Part shown: piece by piece, positions 8,384 to 15,902 of the stretch | Layout: every line of letters begins with the position of its first letter | Numbering within the stretch: position 1 is the stretch's first letter | Assembly: GCF_017814435.1 (NCBI RefSeq) | Contig: NZ_JAGJCB010000023.1 | Span: forward strand, 1 to 55,140 | Reading direction: 5' to 3' | DNA length: 55,140 bases | Origin: Mariniflexile gromovii | Lineage (GTDB): Bacteria > Bacteroidota > Bacteroidia > Flavobacteriales > Flavobacteriaceae | Program-made: the position numbers and the translations under genes | The notes under the pieces: model-generated | Database searches by the model: none | Told to the model about the DNA's origin: nothing | Seen by the model: the letters and a program-made list of their open reading frames with translations, nothing else

Positions 8384-8404
8384 CATTAAATTAAATTATA
8401 ATAA

Positions 8405-9067
8405 ATGACTCCTAAATTAATAGCACCTTCTCTACTAGCTGCCGATTTTGCTAACCTTCAGCGTGATATTGAAATGGTAAACCAAAGTGAAGCAGATTGG
8501 TTTCACATAGATATTATGGATGGTGTTTTTGTGCCAAACATTTCTTTTGGCATGCCCGTATTGCAAGCCATTACTAAGTACACAAAAAAAACGGTAGATG
8601 TACATTTAATGATTGTTGACCCAGACAGATACATCAAAACATTTGCAGATTTAGGTAGCGATATTTTAACGGTGCATTATGAAGCTTGTCCACATTTACA
8701 TAGAACTTTGCAAGCTATAAAAGCTGAAGGCATGAAAGCAGGAGTTTCATTAAACCCTCACACGAATGTGAGTCTTTTAGAAGATACTATTTGCGACATC
8801 GACTTGGTACTTATTATGAGTGTTAACCCAGGTTTTGGTGGCCAAAGTTTTATTGAAAACACATATGACAAAGTAAAACAGCTAAAAGAGCTTATTGCAC
8901 GTAAAGGCGCTAAAACCATTATTGAAATTGATGGCGGTGTTACTACTGCAAACGCAAAAGCACTTGCTGATGCTGGAGCCGATGTTTTAGTTGCTGGCAG
9001 TTTTGTTTTCAAAAGCGACAACCAAATTGAAACTATAAAAGAGCTAAGAGCTGTTGCAAACTCTTAG
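8405..9067 (+). CDS. rpe: Ribulose-phosphate 3-epimerase
   Basis: A 220-residue TIM-barrel enzyme that interconverts ribulose 5-phosphate and xylulose 5-phosphate in the pentose phosphate pathway. Family signatures are visible: IAPSLLAADFANL at the start, HIDIMDGVFVPNISFG (about 37-52) with the catalytic Asp and metal His, VDVHLMI, the VNPGFGGQSFI loop (about 141-151) and EIDGGV (about 178-183). Length is standard. Its stop codon overlaps the stop of the convergent CBS gene by a few bases, and no terminator separates them. Confidence 0.96.
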   Translation: MTPKLIAPSLLAADFANLQRDIEMVNQSEADWFHIDIMDGVFVPNISFGMPVLQAITKYTKKTVDVHLMIVDPDRYIKTFADLGSDILTVHYEACPHLHRTLQAIKAEGMKAGVSLNPHTNVSLLEDTICDIDLVLIMSVNPGFGGQSFIENTYDKVKQLKELIARKGAKTIIEIDGGVTTANAKALADAGADVLVAGSFVFKSDNQIETIKELRAVANS

Positions 9068-9480
9068 TATTGTTTTATGTAATAATTTAATAGATCTCTG
9101 GTGGTTACAATTCCTATTAATACTCCATTATCTACAACCGGAAGTGCATGAAACTCTCTATTGGCTAAAATAGTTGCAGCCTCTTTAATTGAAGTATTGG
9201 TATTTATAGTCACTATATTTTTGTTCATTACTTGCTCTATGGTAAAGTTATTATATACTATGGCTTTTACGTTATGTGCATCTTCGGTAGTTTCTGGAAT
9301 ACTGATTTTCAGCAGATCAGAATAACTCAACATACCAATTACAACATCTGAACTCACTACCGGAATATGTTTAATTTTATGTGTTTTAAAAAGCATTTCC
9401 GCTCTTTCCAAATCATCTCCTCTTTTTAATGCTATTATGGTTTTAACCATTATTTCAGAAATTGGTTCATTCTGTATCAT
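9064..9480 (-). CDS. CBS-domain pair protein A
   Basis: A 138-residue protein made of two CBS motifs (about residues 8-60 and 80-136). These form a Bateman module that usually binds adenine nucleotides. Typical CBS strings are HIPVV, GMLSYSDLL, FHALPVVDN and LIGIVTTRDLL. No effector domain is present, so it probably acts as a stand-alone sensor or partner protein. It lies 20 bases downstream of a clearly paralogous gene on the same strand, so they form a tandem pair and probably one transcript. Its target is unknown. The stop overlaps the convergent rpe stop. Confidence 0.85.
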   Translation of the reverse strand: MIQNEPISEIMVKTIIALKRGDDLERAEMLFKTHKIKHIPVVSSDVVIGMLSYSDLLKISIPETTEDAHNVKAIVYNNFTIEQVMNKNIVTINTNTSIKEAATILANREFHALPVVDNGVLIGIVTTRDLLNYYIKQY

Positions 9481-9500
9481 TTCTTTTAATTTTTAAATTG

Positions 9501-9926
9501 TTAAAACTGTTTTAATAAATATTTTATAAGGTCGGTGGTCGTTACAATCCCAACTAGTTTGTTGTTATCCACAACTGGTAAAGCATGAAATTCTTTGCTA
9601 GCAAATATTTCAGCAACTTCTTTTATCGAATTTGAAGGTGAAACCGATATGATATGCTTTTTCATTACTTGTTTTATAGTAAACATATTATATACCATGG
9701 CATCGGCACCAGCATCTGAATCTGAGTTATCAGTAACATCAGCGAAACTTAGTCGAAGTAAATCCGTATAGCTTAACATACCCACCACAACATTGTCATT
9801 AACAACAGGTATATGGCGTATGCGGTGTTTTTTAAAAAGTCTTTCTGCTGTTTCTAAACTATCTTTCTTTTTTAATGTAATAACAGGAACTGTCATTAAC
9901 ATTGAAATGGGAGCTTTACGTATCAT
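9501..9926 (-). CDS. CBS-domain pair protein B
   Basis: A 141-residue two-CBS protein, paralogous along its whole length to the gene immediately downstream. Shared strings include GMLSYTDLL / GMLSYSDLL and EFHALPVVDN. The two copies differ most in the linker between the CBS motifs, where this one has an extra acidic stretch (DVTDNSDSDAGAD, about 71-83). No catalytic or membrane domain is attached. The pair probably arose by tandem duplication, and a heterodimer is possible but not shown by the sequence. Confidence 0.85.
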   Translation of the reverse strand: MIRKAPISMLMTVPVITLKKKDSLETAERLFKKHRIRHIPVVNDNVVVGMLSYTDLLRLSFADVTDNSDSDAGADAMVYNMFTIKQVMKKHIISVSPSNSIKEVAEIFASKEFHALPVVDNNKLVGIVTTTDLIKYLLKQF

Positions 9927-10007
9927 GACTTATAATTTTAGTTGTAACTTTCAATAAAATTAAAAAATCAAACAGTAAAAAAGCATGATAAAAATCATGT
10001 TATCAAT

Positions 10008-10859
10008 TTAATAGCCTGCTATATTGAAATTTAGCATTTGCTTTACTTTACTATAAACATTAGGGAATTCCGTTTTAAAAGTTTGGGGTGTTTCAATAAA
10101 ATTTTCAATAACTACCGCTAAAAATTCAAACTGATTGGTAAAAGCATACTTTCTGAAATAGTTAGAAGCCATTAATCTATTTCTTAGTGGTTCACTCTCA
10201 GCAAGCATATCAGATAATTCTTTAAATGAATCACTAAAAATAGTAGAACTCACATCATGCTCTTTCATACTATTAATATGTATGGCATGGGTAAATTCGT
10301 GTATGCCTAAATTTACATTATCGGTACTATTGCTAAATCCTTTTAAAAAATCTTCCCAAGAAAGCACCAAAGTCTCAAGTCTAGGATTAAATTCTCCTTT
10401 GTGGTACGCTTGATTAGTATTGGAATAAAATGCTTTGGGGTAAACAACTATTTTAGAAATTATACCTATATAAAAATCACGAAAACCGAAGGTTAACATA
10501 ACCGCCGTAGCCGAAATTAAAATTTTTATGTCATCATTTATAATCAACCCATCTCTACCAATAAAATGTTTATCTGAAATAAAAGATGCCACACGATGGT
10601 TAAAATGTTTTTTCTCTATCGCATTAAGTTTTTTATAAAACGAGAATTGATGTTGTAAAACATCTTTTTGGTTTTGATTTAATCGCTTTAATCGAAAATA
10701 AAAATGATTGTATAAAGGTCTTCTTTGTTTTAAAACATAGCCCATTTCTACCATTTTAAAGGTATAATACAGAATAATACCCATAAGTACGGCAAGAAAA
10801 ATTCCAACCATAATTTTACTTCCCAAAGTAAAATTTTCAATAACCAGTAGGTATAGCAT
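10008..10859 (-). CDS. M90-family zinc metallopeptidase (MtfA-like)
   Basis: A 283-residue protein with an N-terminal membrane segment (about 14-34) and a peptidase M90 domain. The zinc motif HEFTH is at residues 187-191, and a downstream EFLAVVIENFIETP (about 243-256) carries the expected third ligand Glu. In E. coli the relative MtfA binds the repressor Mlc and is a glucose-responsive peptidase. The substrate here is unknown, and E. coli MtfA lacks the membrane anchor seen here. It is preceded by two hairpins and the pair of very small genes at 11.0-11.3 kb on the same strand. Confidence 0.85.
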   Translation of the reverse strand: MLYLLVIENFTLGSKIMVGIFLAVLMGIILYYTFKMVEMGYVLKQRRPLYNHFYFRLKRLNQNQKDVLQHQFSFYKKLNAIEKKHFNHRVASFISDKHFIGRDGLIINDDIKILISATAVMLTFGFRDFYIGIISKIVVYPKAFYSNTNQAYHKGEFNPRLETLVLSWEDFLKGFSNSTDNVNLGIHEFTHAIHINSMKEHDVSSTIFSDSFKELSDMLAESEPLRNRLMASNYFRKYAFTNQFEFLAVVIENFIETPQTFKTEFPNVYSKVKQMLNFNIAGY

Positions 10860-10914
10860 GAGGCGAAACGATTATTTTAAAATATAATGAGATTTTGATA
10901 GCTTAAAAATACAA

Positions 10915-10957
10915 AACCTAAACATAAAATCAACTTTAATGATTTAATGTTTAGGTT
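10915..10957 (-). terminator. Hairpin terminator downstream of the small-peptide genes
   Basis: AACCTAAACAT and TGATTT...ATGTTTAGGTT form a long inverted repeat. In the minus direction it is followed by TTTTGTATTTTT. It would end the transcript of the two tiny genes before the M90 gene. Confidence 0.65.
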
Positions 10958-10968
10958 AGTTTTATTCC

Positions 10969-10991
10969 GCCTTAAAGATATGTCTTTAGGC
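10969..10991. repeat. Short hairpin GCCTTAAAGA / TCTTTAGGC
   Basis: A near-perfect stem with one bulged base and a short loop lies just after the stop of the 40-codon small gene. It may stabilise the 3' end of the message. It lacks a T-tract of its own. Confidence 0.4.
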
Positions 10992-11011
10992 TGTACGTTA
11001 AATATGTTTAA

Positions 11012-11134
11012 TTATCTATGGATTGAATAAGATGCAGCAATTGCTTGCTCCCTTAACGCTTCCATAAATAATTTAAACTTTTCTTTGAAATCTTTTAAAT
11101 TACTATTGTTTTTCTGTGTAGTTTTTTCACTCAT
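11012..11134 (-). CDS. Very small protein (40 aa), paralogue of the next small gene
   Basis: A 40-codon frame, MSEKTTQKNNSNLKDFKEKF then KLFMEALREQ and AIAASYSIHR. It aligns over its last 25 residues with the adjacent 28-codon gene, with about 16 identities. Most other differences are conservative (K/R, M/I), and shared residues are often encoded by different synonymous codons (GCA/GCC, GCA/GCT, ATC/ATT). This pattern supports translation under selection. The core looks like an amphipathic helix and no signal peptide or Cys is present. The family is not recognised. Gene order is 28-codon copy, 43-base gap, this copy, then two hairpins. Function unknown. Confidence 0.65.
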   Translation of the reverse strand: MSEKTTQKNNSNLKDFKEKFKLFMEALREQAIAASYSIHR

Positions 11135-11177
11135 AATTCTTAGGTTTTTACAGTTTAATTAATTCTCTTAAATTTTA

Positions 11178-11264
11178 TTATCTATGAATTGCATAAGAAG
11201 CAGCAATGGCATGTTCTTTTAATTCTTTGATAAATAGTCTAAATTTTTGATTAAATTCTTTCAT
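11178..11264 (-). CDS. Very small protein (28 aa), paralogue of the previous small gene
   Basis: A 28-codon frame, MKEFNQKFRLFIKELKEH then AIAASYAIHR. It corresponds to the last 25 residues of the neighbouring 40-residue protein and lacks that protein's polar N-terminal extension. Hydrophobic residues repeat at helix spacing (F, F, L, F, I, L), followed by an Ala-rich turn and a fixed IHR end. Translation is supported mainly by the protein-level conservation between the two copies. It is the first of the pair in the direction of transcription. No known family is recognised, and it could be a regulatory, membrane-associated or signalling peptide. Confidence 0.6.
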   Translation of the reverse strand: MKEFNQKFRLFIKELKEHAIAASYAIHR

Positions 11265-11578
11265 TTTTATAGCGTTTTAATTAATATTCCTTTTATCGAG
11301 GTTTTTTACAAGGATTGTCATTTTATCCATATTTTTTGCAGTACCTTACAGTTTATCGAAATTTACAATCATTTCAACATATTGATTATCAGGTACTTAA
11401 CAAACATAAAGGATTATATCTACTAATTCTAATAAAATAGATTAAGGGTTTATATTTTTGATGAATGAACCTTGCGGTAAAAAGAACGGCGCTCTCTAAA
11501 ATTTAACATTAATCTTATGAGGAGACTGTAAACTTTGATTGATTTAGGTTAACTTTTCAAAATTTCAAAAAAAAAAAA
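11265..11578. promoter_or_regulatory. Leader/upstream region of the small-peptide genes
   Basis: About 314 bases without a normal gene. In the minus direction TATGTTTG (11401-11408) fits the TAnnTTTG promoter consensus about 137 bases before the first small gene. The leader between contains two degenerate direct repeats around TTTATCGA (11292-11299 and 11352-11359), exactly 60 bases apart. Confidence 0.35.
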
Positions 11579-11708
11579 GAGGCTGTCTGAAAAGTATCAA
11601 CAAGTGTCATTCAGAATTCATTTCAGAATCTTAACTCGTTGATAATCAATATTTATTAAAACTGAAACAAGTTCAGTTTGACAATATATAGACTTTTCAG
11701 ACAGTCTC
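11579..11708. repeat. MITE-like element with 17-bp terminal inverted repeats
   Basis: A 130-bp segment is bounded by GAGGCTGTCTGAAAAGT (11579-11595) and its inverted copy ACTTTTCAGACAGTCTC (11692-11708), 16 of 17 matching. It has no coding capacity. Internal short palindromes (ACTGAAAC...GTTCAGT) are present. An A12 run precedes it. This is the layout of a non-autonomous miniature transposable element. Confidence 0.75.
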
Positions 11709-11761
11709 AAATATGATGGTTATTTAATGTGATTGCAGATCTAAGTGCGTTCTGCTTTTAA

Positions 11762-11812
11762 GAAAAAAAAGCAATTAAAATAATCTCTTGATTATTTTCT
11801 AATTGCTTTTTT
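11762..11812 (-). terminator. Hairpin terminator after tRNA-Arg
   Basis: AAAAAGCAATTA...AAATAATC and GATTATTTT...TAATTGCTTTTTT form a long stem with T-runs at both ends. It lies immediately downstream of the minus-strand tRNA. Confidence 0.75.
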
Positions 11813-11813
11813 G

Positions 11814-11887
11814 TGACCACGGAGGGATTCAAACCCCCGACCGCTGGAGCCGAAATCCAGTGCTCTATTCAGCTGAGCTACGTGGCC
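11814..11887 (-). tRNA. tRNA-Arg (anticodon TCG)
   Basis: A 74-nt cloverleaf. Acceptor GGCCACG pairs with CGTGGTC, the D-arm contains AGCTCAGCTGAATAGAGC, the anticodon stem CTGGA/TCCAG encloses TTTCGGC with anticodon TCG, and the T-arm is GGGGGTTTGAATCCCTC. The CCA end is not encoded. It reads CGN arginine codons. Confidence 0.95.
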
Positions 11888-11890
11888 ATA

Positions 11891-11910
11891 ATTCCTGCTA
11901 AAGCAGGAAT
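11891..11910. repeat. Perfect short palindrome ATTCCTGCT-AA-AGCAGGAAT
   Basis: A 9-bp perfect inverted repeat lies between the yqeY stop and tRNA-Arg. A partial relative (ATGCTTTCGCAGGAATT) lies upstream of yqeY near 12451. It has no T-tract, so it is more likely a small dispersed repeat than a terminator. Confidence 0.5.
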
Positions 11911-11918
11911 CTTATATT

Positions 11919-12368
11919 TTAAGCTAATTTAGCTTTTACAATACTTGATATGGTTTTACCATCGGCTTTTCCTGCAAGTTCTTGACTTACTACACCCATA
12001 ACTTTTCCCATATCTTTCATACCCTCTGCTCCTAATTTTTTAATAGTATCTACTACAACTTGCGCAATAGCTTCTTCGCTCATGGCTTCCGGTAAAAATT
12101 GATTGATTACCTCAGCTTCTGCCAATTCTGGCGCTGCTAAATCTTCGCGTCCTTGTTCAATAAAAATAGCGGCACTATCTTTACGTTGTTTTACTTGCTT
12201 TTGAAGTATTTTAAGCTCTTGTTCTTCCGTTAACTCCTCTTTGGCACCACTTTCAGTTTGTGCTAATAAAATAGCCGATTTTACTGCGCGTAAAGCCGTT
12301 AAAGCTGTTTGGTCCTTAGCTTTCATGGCTTCCTTTAAAGCCGTCATGATATCCTGTTGTAAACTCAT
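11919..12368 (-). CDS. yqeY: GatB/YqeY-domain protein
   Basis: A 149-residue protein of the YqeY family, which is homologous to the C-terminal tRNA-binding tail of GatB, a subunit of the tRNA-dependent amidotransferase. Family features are LQQDIMTALKEAMKAKD, ALRAVKSAILLAQTE, RKDSAAIFIEQGREDLA and the C-terminal KDMGKVMGVVSQELAGKADG. It may bind tRNA, but its role is not settled. It follows ftsZ on the same strand, a common flavobacterial order, with a terminator between them, so it probably has its own promoter. Confidence 0.93.
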   Translation of the reverse strand: MSLQQDIMTALKEAMKAKDQTALTALRAVKSAILLAQTESGAKEELTEEQELKILQKQVKQRKDSAAIFIEQGREDLAAPELAEAEVINQFLPEAMSEEAIAQVVVDTIKKLGAEGMKDMGKVMGVVSQELAGKADGKTISSIVKAKLA

Positions 12369-12471
12369 TGTTTTATTTTATTAGAATGCGAAGATAAAAA
12401 AAAGTATGCAGTCTTCAATCTTTAGTTTTAAGTTAAAATATATTAGATTCATGCTTTCGCAGGAATTAAAA

Positions 12472-12503
12472 AACCCGAAAAGCTGAGGGAAACTTTTCGG
12501 GTT
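12472..12503 (-). terminator. Terminator downstream of ftsZ (end of dcw cluster)
   Basis: AACCCGAAAAG (12472-12482) and CTTTTCGGGTT (12493-12503) form an 11-bp perfect stem. In the minus direction it is followed by TTTTTT. It lies 27 bases past the ftsZ stop. Confidence 0.88.
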
Positions 12504-12529
12504 CATAACTAAGTTAGGCCAGTATGTTT

Positions 12530-14527
12530 TTAATCTACATTATCATGTAAAAATGAATTGTTACTTCTTATTTGAATATCATCATTATCATCAGTTCCTA
12601 CACTTGATCTTGAAAAATCTGTTTCAGATGAATGCTTTGCTTGGTCCAAATCAACACCTTGACGCTTGTAAGCGGGCACTCTTTCTATATCGTCAATTTT
12701 CGCATTATTGAATTTATAGTTGAAATCTTTCATTTTGCGTCTGCGTTCCTCTGCTCGTTCTATCAATATTTCAGAAATAGGACTATTCATTGGATCTAAC
12801 TCTTCATCCAAATTTTCTTCTTTAACAGGAGCTTTAACCACTTTCTTTTCAAAAACTATTTCTTGATCAAATTCTTCTATAGTTTTTTTAGTTTCCACTT
12901 GCTTTTTATTCATTGAAGACTCAACTTCAATATAATCTTCTAAAGCATAGCGAACATCACCTTTTTCATTTGTTTCGTTAACCGGAATTAACTCTACATA
13001 ATCATTTACCGCTATTTTCTTAACGTCATCATCAACCTTCTTTGATGGGATGTCATCTTCTTCAATATCTAATTTCTTGTTTGTTGACAAAGGCAAATCG
13101 AACGTTAAAGTTATTTGTTTTTCTTCTTCAATATAATCTGAAACCACTTCTATATCCGCTATATTTTTGTCTGCTTTAGACATCCTTGTAACCGGTTTGA
13201 TAATGAAATCTTCATCTTCCTGAACATTGGCCCTTACCTCTTCATAAACAACTTTAATGTTTTTTATAAGTTCTGAAGTTGGTATCAAATCAATGTTGTT
13301 GTTAATTGAAGGCTTACTAACTTTTTCTTCAACTACGGCTTTTTTTTCAAATACAACAGGCTCATCCTCTTCAATATCAAAATCCAAAGTATGTTTTACA
13401 ACAGGTGGTTCTTTTTCTTCTTTTAACTCTATTGTAGGTGCAATAATTACTGGTTCTTTCTGTTTTGGACTTACTTCTACATCATCATTGCCAAGAGAAT
13501 GTACTACTTTTTTTGCTTCGGTATTGGAAATCTCATCTTGTTGCTCAATATTAAAACCCGTAGCAATTATAGTAACTGCAATAGATTCTTCTAAACTCTC
13601 ATCTTCACCAACCCCCATAATAATATTGGCGCCATGACCTGCTTCATTTTGAATGTGGTCGTTAATTTCGCCTATTTCATCAATAGTAATTTCGTGAGAT
13701 CCTGAAACTATTAGCAGCAATACATTTTTAGCTCCAGTAATTTTATTGTCATTTAATAAAGGTGAATCTAACGCTTTACGAATGGCGTCTTGTGCACGAC
13801 TTTTCCCTGATGCCAATGCAGACCCCATGATAGCTGTTCCACTATTGCTCAATACGGTTTTAGCATCACGTAAATCGATGTTTTGTGTATAATGGTGCGT
13901 AATAACTTCGGCTATCCCACGAGCAGCTGTAGATAGCACTTCATCTGCTTTAGAAAATCCTGCTTTAAAACCAAGATTTCCATATACCTCACGAAGTTTA
14001 TTGTTGTTTATTACGATTAATGAATCGACTACATTTCTTAAGTTTTCGATACCAATTTGCGCTTGTTCAATACGCATTTTACCTTCAAATTGAAATGGCA
14101 TGGTAACGATACCTACTGTTAAAATATCTAAATCTTTAGCCATTTTAGCAATAATGGGTGCTGCACCTGTACCTGTACCACCTCCCATACCAGCGGTAAT
14201 AAAAACCATTTTGGTATTGGTGTCTAGCATATTTGAAAGATCTTCGAAACTTTCAACTGCAGATTGTTCTCCTACTTGAGGGTTAGCACCGGCCCCTAAC
14301 CCTTCGGTTAAGTTAAGTCCTAATTGGATCTTGTTTGGTACGCCACTATTTTGAAGTGCTTGTGCATCTGTATTACAGACGTAAAAATCGACTCCTTTAA
14401 TGCCTTGTTGGAACATGTGGTTAATGGCATTACTACCGCCACCGCCAACACCAATAACTTTAATGACATTTGATTGATTTTTGGGTAAATCAAATGCTAT
14501 ACTTGCGAATTCGTTTTTGCTGCTCAT
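12530..14527 (-). CDS. ftsZ: Cell division protein FtsZ with extended C-terminal tail
   Basis: A 665-residue tubulin-like GTPase that forms the Z-ring. The GTP-binding signature GGGTGTG is at 115-121, and the T7-loop equivalent NIDLRDA (about 217-223) completes the GTPase site. The globular domain ends near residue 330. A tail of roughly 285 charged, low-complexity residues follows, with repeated DYIE/DYVELIP-like pieces. Then comes RVPAYKRQGVDL (616-627), which resembles the conserved FtsA-binding peptide, and finally a 38-residue Ser/Asp-rich end. Typical FtsZ is 350-400 residues, and long tails are known in Flavobacteriia. It is last in the dcw operon, 58 bases after ftsA, and is followed by a terminator. 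Confidence 0.97.
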   Translation of the reverse strand: MSSKNEFASIAFDLPKNQSNVIKVIGVGGGGSNAINHMFQQGIKGVDFYVCNTDAQALQNSGVPNKIQLGLNLTEGLGAGANPQVGEQSAVESFEDLSNMLDTNTKMVFITAGMGGGTGTGAAPIIAKMAKDLDILTVGIVTMPFQFEGKMRIEQAQIGIENLRNVVDSLIVINNNKLREVYGNLGFKAGFSKADEVLSTAARGIAEVITHHYTQNIDLRDAKTVLSNSGTAIMGSALASGKSRAQDAIRKALDSPLLNDNKITGAKNVLLLIVSGSHEITIDEIGEINDHIQNEAGHGANIIMGVGEDESLEESIAVTIIATGFNIEQQDEISNTEAKKVVHSLGNDDVEVSPKQKEPVIIAPTIELKEEKEPPVVKHTLDFDIEEDEPVVFEKKAVVEEKVSKPSINNNIDLIPTSELIKNIKVVYEEVRANVQEDEDFIIKPVTRMSKADKNIADIEVVSDYIEEEKQITLTFDLPLSTNKKLDIEEDDIPSKKVDDDVKKIAVNDYVELIPVNETNEKGDVRYALEDYIEVESSMNKKQVETKKTIEEFDQEIVFEKKVVKAPVKEENLDEELDPMNSPISEILIERAEERRRKMKDFNYKFNNAKIDDIERVPAYKRQGVDLDQAKHSSETDFSRSSVGTDDNDDIQIRSNNSFLHDNVD

Positions 14528-14585
14528 AAATTCTGTTTTACTGGTATTATACTTTTATAATTACTTTTATTCAATGGATTTTGTG

Positions 14586-15899
14586 CTACTCTGCGTTATC
14601 TAAAAAATCTTTGACACGCTCTGTTAATTTGTCTAGAAAAGAACGACGTTCTTTTACTGGTTTTTCTTTTATTTCTTCTACAGGTTTTTGTTCTTCCTTT
14701 TCTTCCTGCTTTTTCTCTTGCTGTTCTATTTTTTTACGTTCGTTGCGTTTTAAACCATCCAAAACCAAACCTACGGCTGTAGCATATAGAGGGCTTGTAA
14801 TATCATCATCACTATCGCCCGCTAAATGTTCGTTTGGGTAGCCTATCCTGGTATCCATACCTGTAATATATTCTACCAATTGTTTTAAATGTTTTAATTG
14901 AGAACCACCTCCCGTTAAAACAATACCTGCAATCAATTTTTTCTTTTGCTCTTCGTGTCCGTAGTTTTTAATTTCCACATACACTTGCTCAATAATTTCA
15001 ACAATTCGGGCATGAATTATTTTAGAGAGATTTTTAAGGGTTATCTCCTTTGGTTCTCTACCTCGCAACCCTGGAATGGATACAATTTCATTATCCTTAT
15101 TTTCCCCTGGCCAAGCTGAACCAAATTTTATCTTTAATAATTCGGCCTGTTTTTCTATTATGGAGCAACCTTCTTTAATATCTTCAGTAATAACGTTGCC
15201 ACCGAAAGGGATGACTGCTGTGTGACGAATAATACCATCTCTGAAAATAGCTAAATCGGTAGTACCACCTCCAATATCTATAAGTGCAACTCCTGCTTCT
15301 TTTTCTTCCTGACTTAAAACCGCATTTGCCGATGCCAAAGGTTCTAACGTAATACCTTCTAAATTTAAACCTGAGCTTTGTATACAACGACCCACGTTTC
15401 GTATAGATGACACTTGTCCTACAACTACATGAAAGTTCGCTTCTAAACGACCTCCGTACATCCCTATAGGTTCTTTAATTTCACCTTGCCCATCTACTTT
15501 ATACTCTTGTGGCAATACATGAATAATTTCTTCACCAGGAAGCATTACTAATTTATGTACTTGGTTTATTAATCTGTCAATATCCTCATCATCAATTACC
15601 GTTTCTGCATTTGCCCTGGTTATATAGTCACTATGTTGTAAGCTGCGAATATGTTGCCCAGCAATACCAACGGTAACACCTTCAATTTTCATATCGGAAG
15701 CAGCTTCTGCTTCTTGTACCGCTTGCTGTATGGATTGGATGGTTTGCGTAATATTATTTACCACACCACGATGCACACCCAAGCTTTTAGATTTACCAAT
15801 GCCTAAAATCTCAACTTTTCCATACTCGTTTTTACGACCAATCATAGCCACAATTTTTGTGGTCCCTATGTCTAATCCTACTGCTAAATTATGCTCCAT
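14586..15899 (-). CDS. ftsA: Cell division protein FtsA
   Basis: A 437-residue actin-like ATPase that anchors FtsZ to the membrane. Phosphate-binding and adenosine motifs are visible: VGLDIGTTKIVAMIG (about 7-21), LIDIGGGTTDLAIF (about 206-219) and GIVLTGGGSQLKHL (about 317-330). The SHS2/1C domain lies between. The C-terminus is Lys/Glu-rich, then ends in RRSFLDKLTERVKDFLDN (about 417-434), an amphipathic helix suited to membrane targeting. It sits between ftsQ (4-base gap) and ftsZ in the dcw cluster, as expected. Confidence 0.97.
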   Translation of the reverse strand: MEHNLAVGLDIGTTKIVAMIGRKNEYGKVEILGIGKSKSLGVHRGVVNNITQTIQSIQQAVQEAEAASDMKIEGVTVGIAGQHIRSLQHSDYITRANAETVIDDEDIDRLINQVHKLVMLPGEEIIHVLPQEYKVDGQGEIKEPIGMYGGRLEANFHVVVGQVSSIRNVGRCIQSSGLNLEGITLEPLASANAVLSQEEKEAGVALIDIGGGTTDLAIFRDGIIRHTAVIPFGGNVITEDIKEGCSIIEKQAELLKIKFGSAWPGENKDNEIVSIPGLRGREPKEITLKNLSKIIHARIVEIIEQVYVEIKNYGHEEQKKKLIAGIVLTGGGSQLKHLKQLVEYITGMDTRIGYPNEHLAGDSDDDITSPLYATAVGLVLDGLKRNERKKIEQQEKKQEEKEEQKPVEEIKEKPVKERRSFLDKLTERVKDFLDNAE

Positions 15900-15902
15900 G
15901 GC

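Noticed and set aside
9971-10007. Terminator between M90 gene and CBS genes
   Set aside because: There is only a short imperfect ATGATAAAAATCATGTTATCA palindrome with no GC stem or T-tract.
11277-11330. 17-codon frame MDKMTILVKN... as a third tiny gene
   Set aside because: It is too short and lacks the AIAASY-IHR tail; kept only as part of the leader observation.
13257-13637. Plus-strand 126-codon frame inside ftsZ
   Set aside because: It is the antisense shadow of the Lys/Glu-rich FtsZ tail, giving a Ser/Phe-rich nonsense protein.
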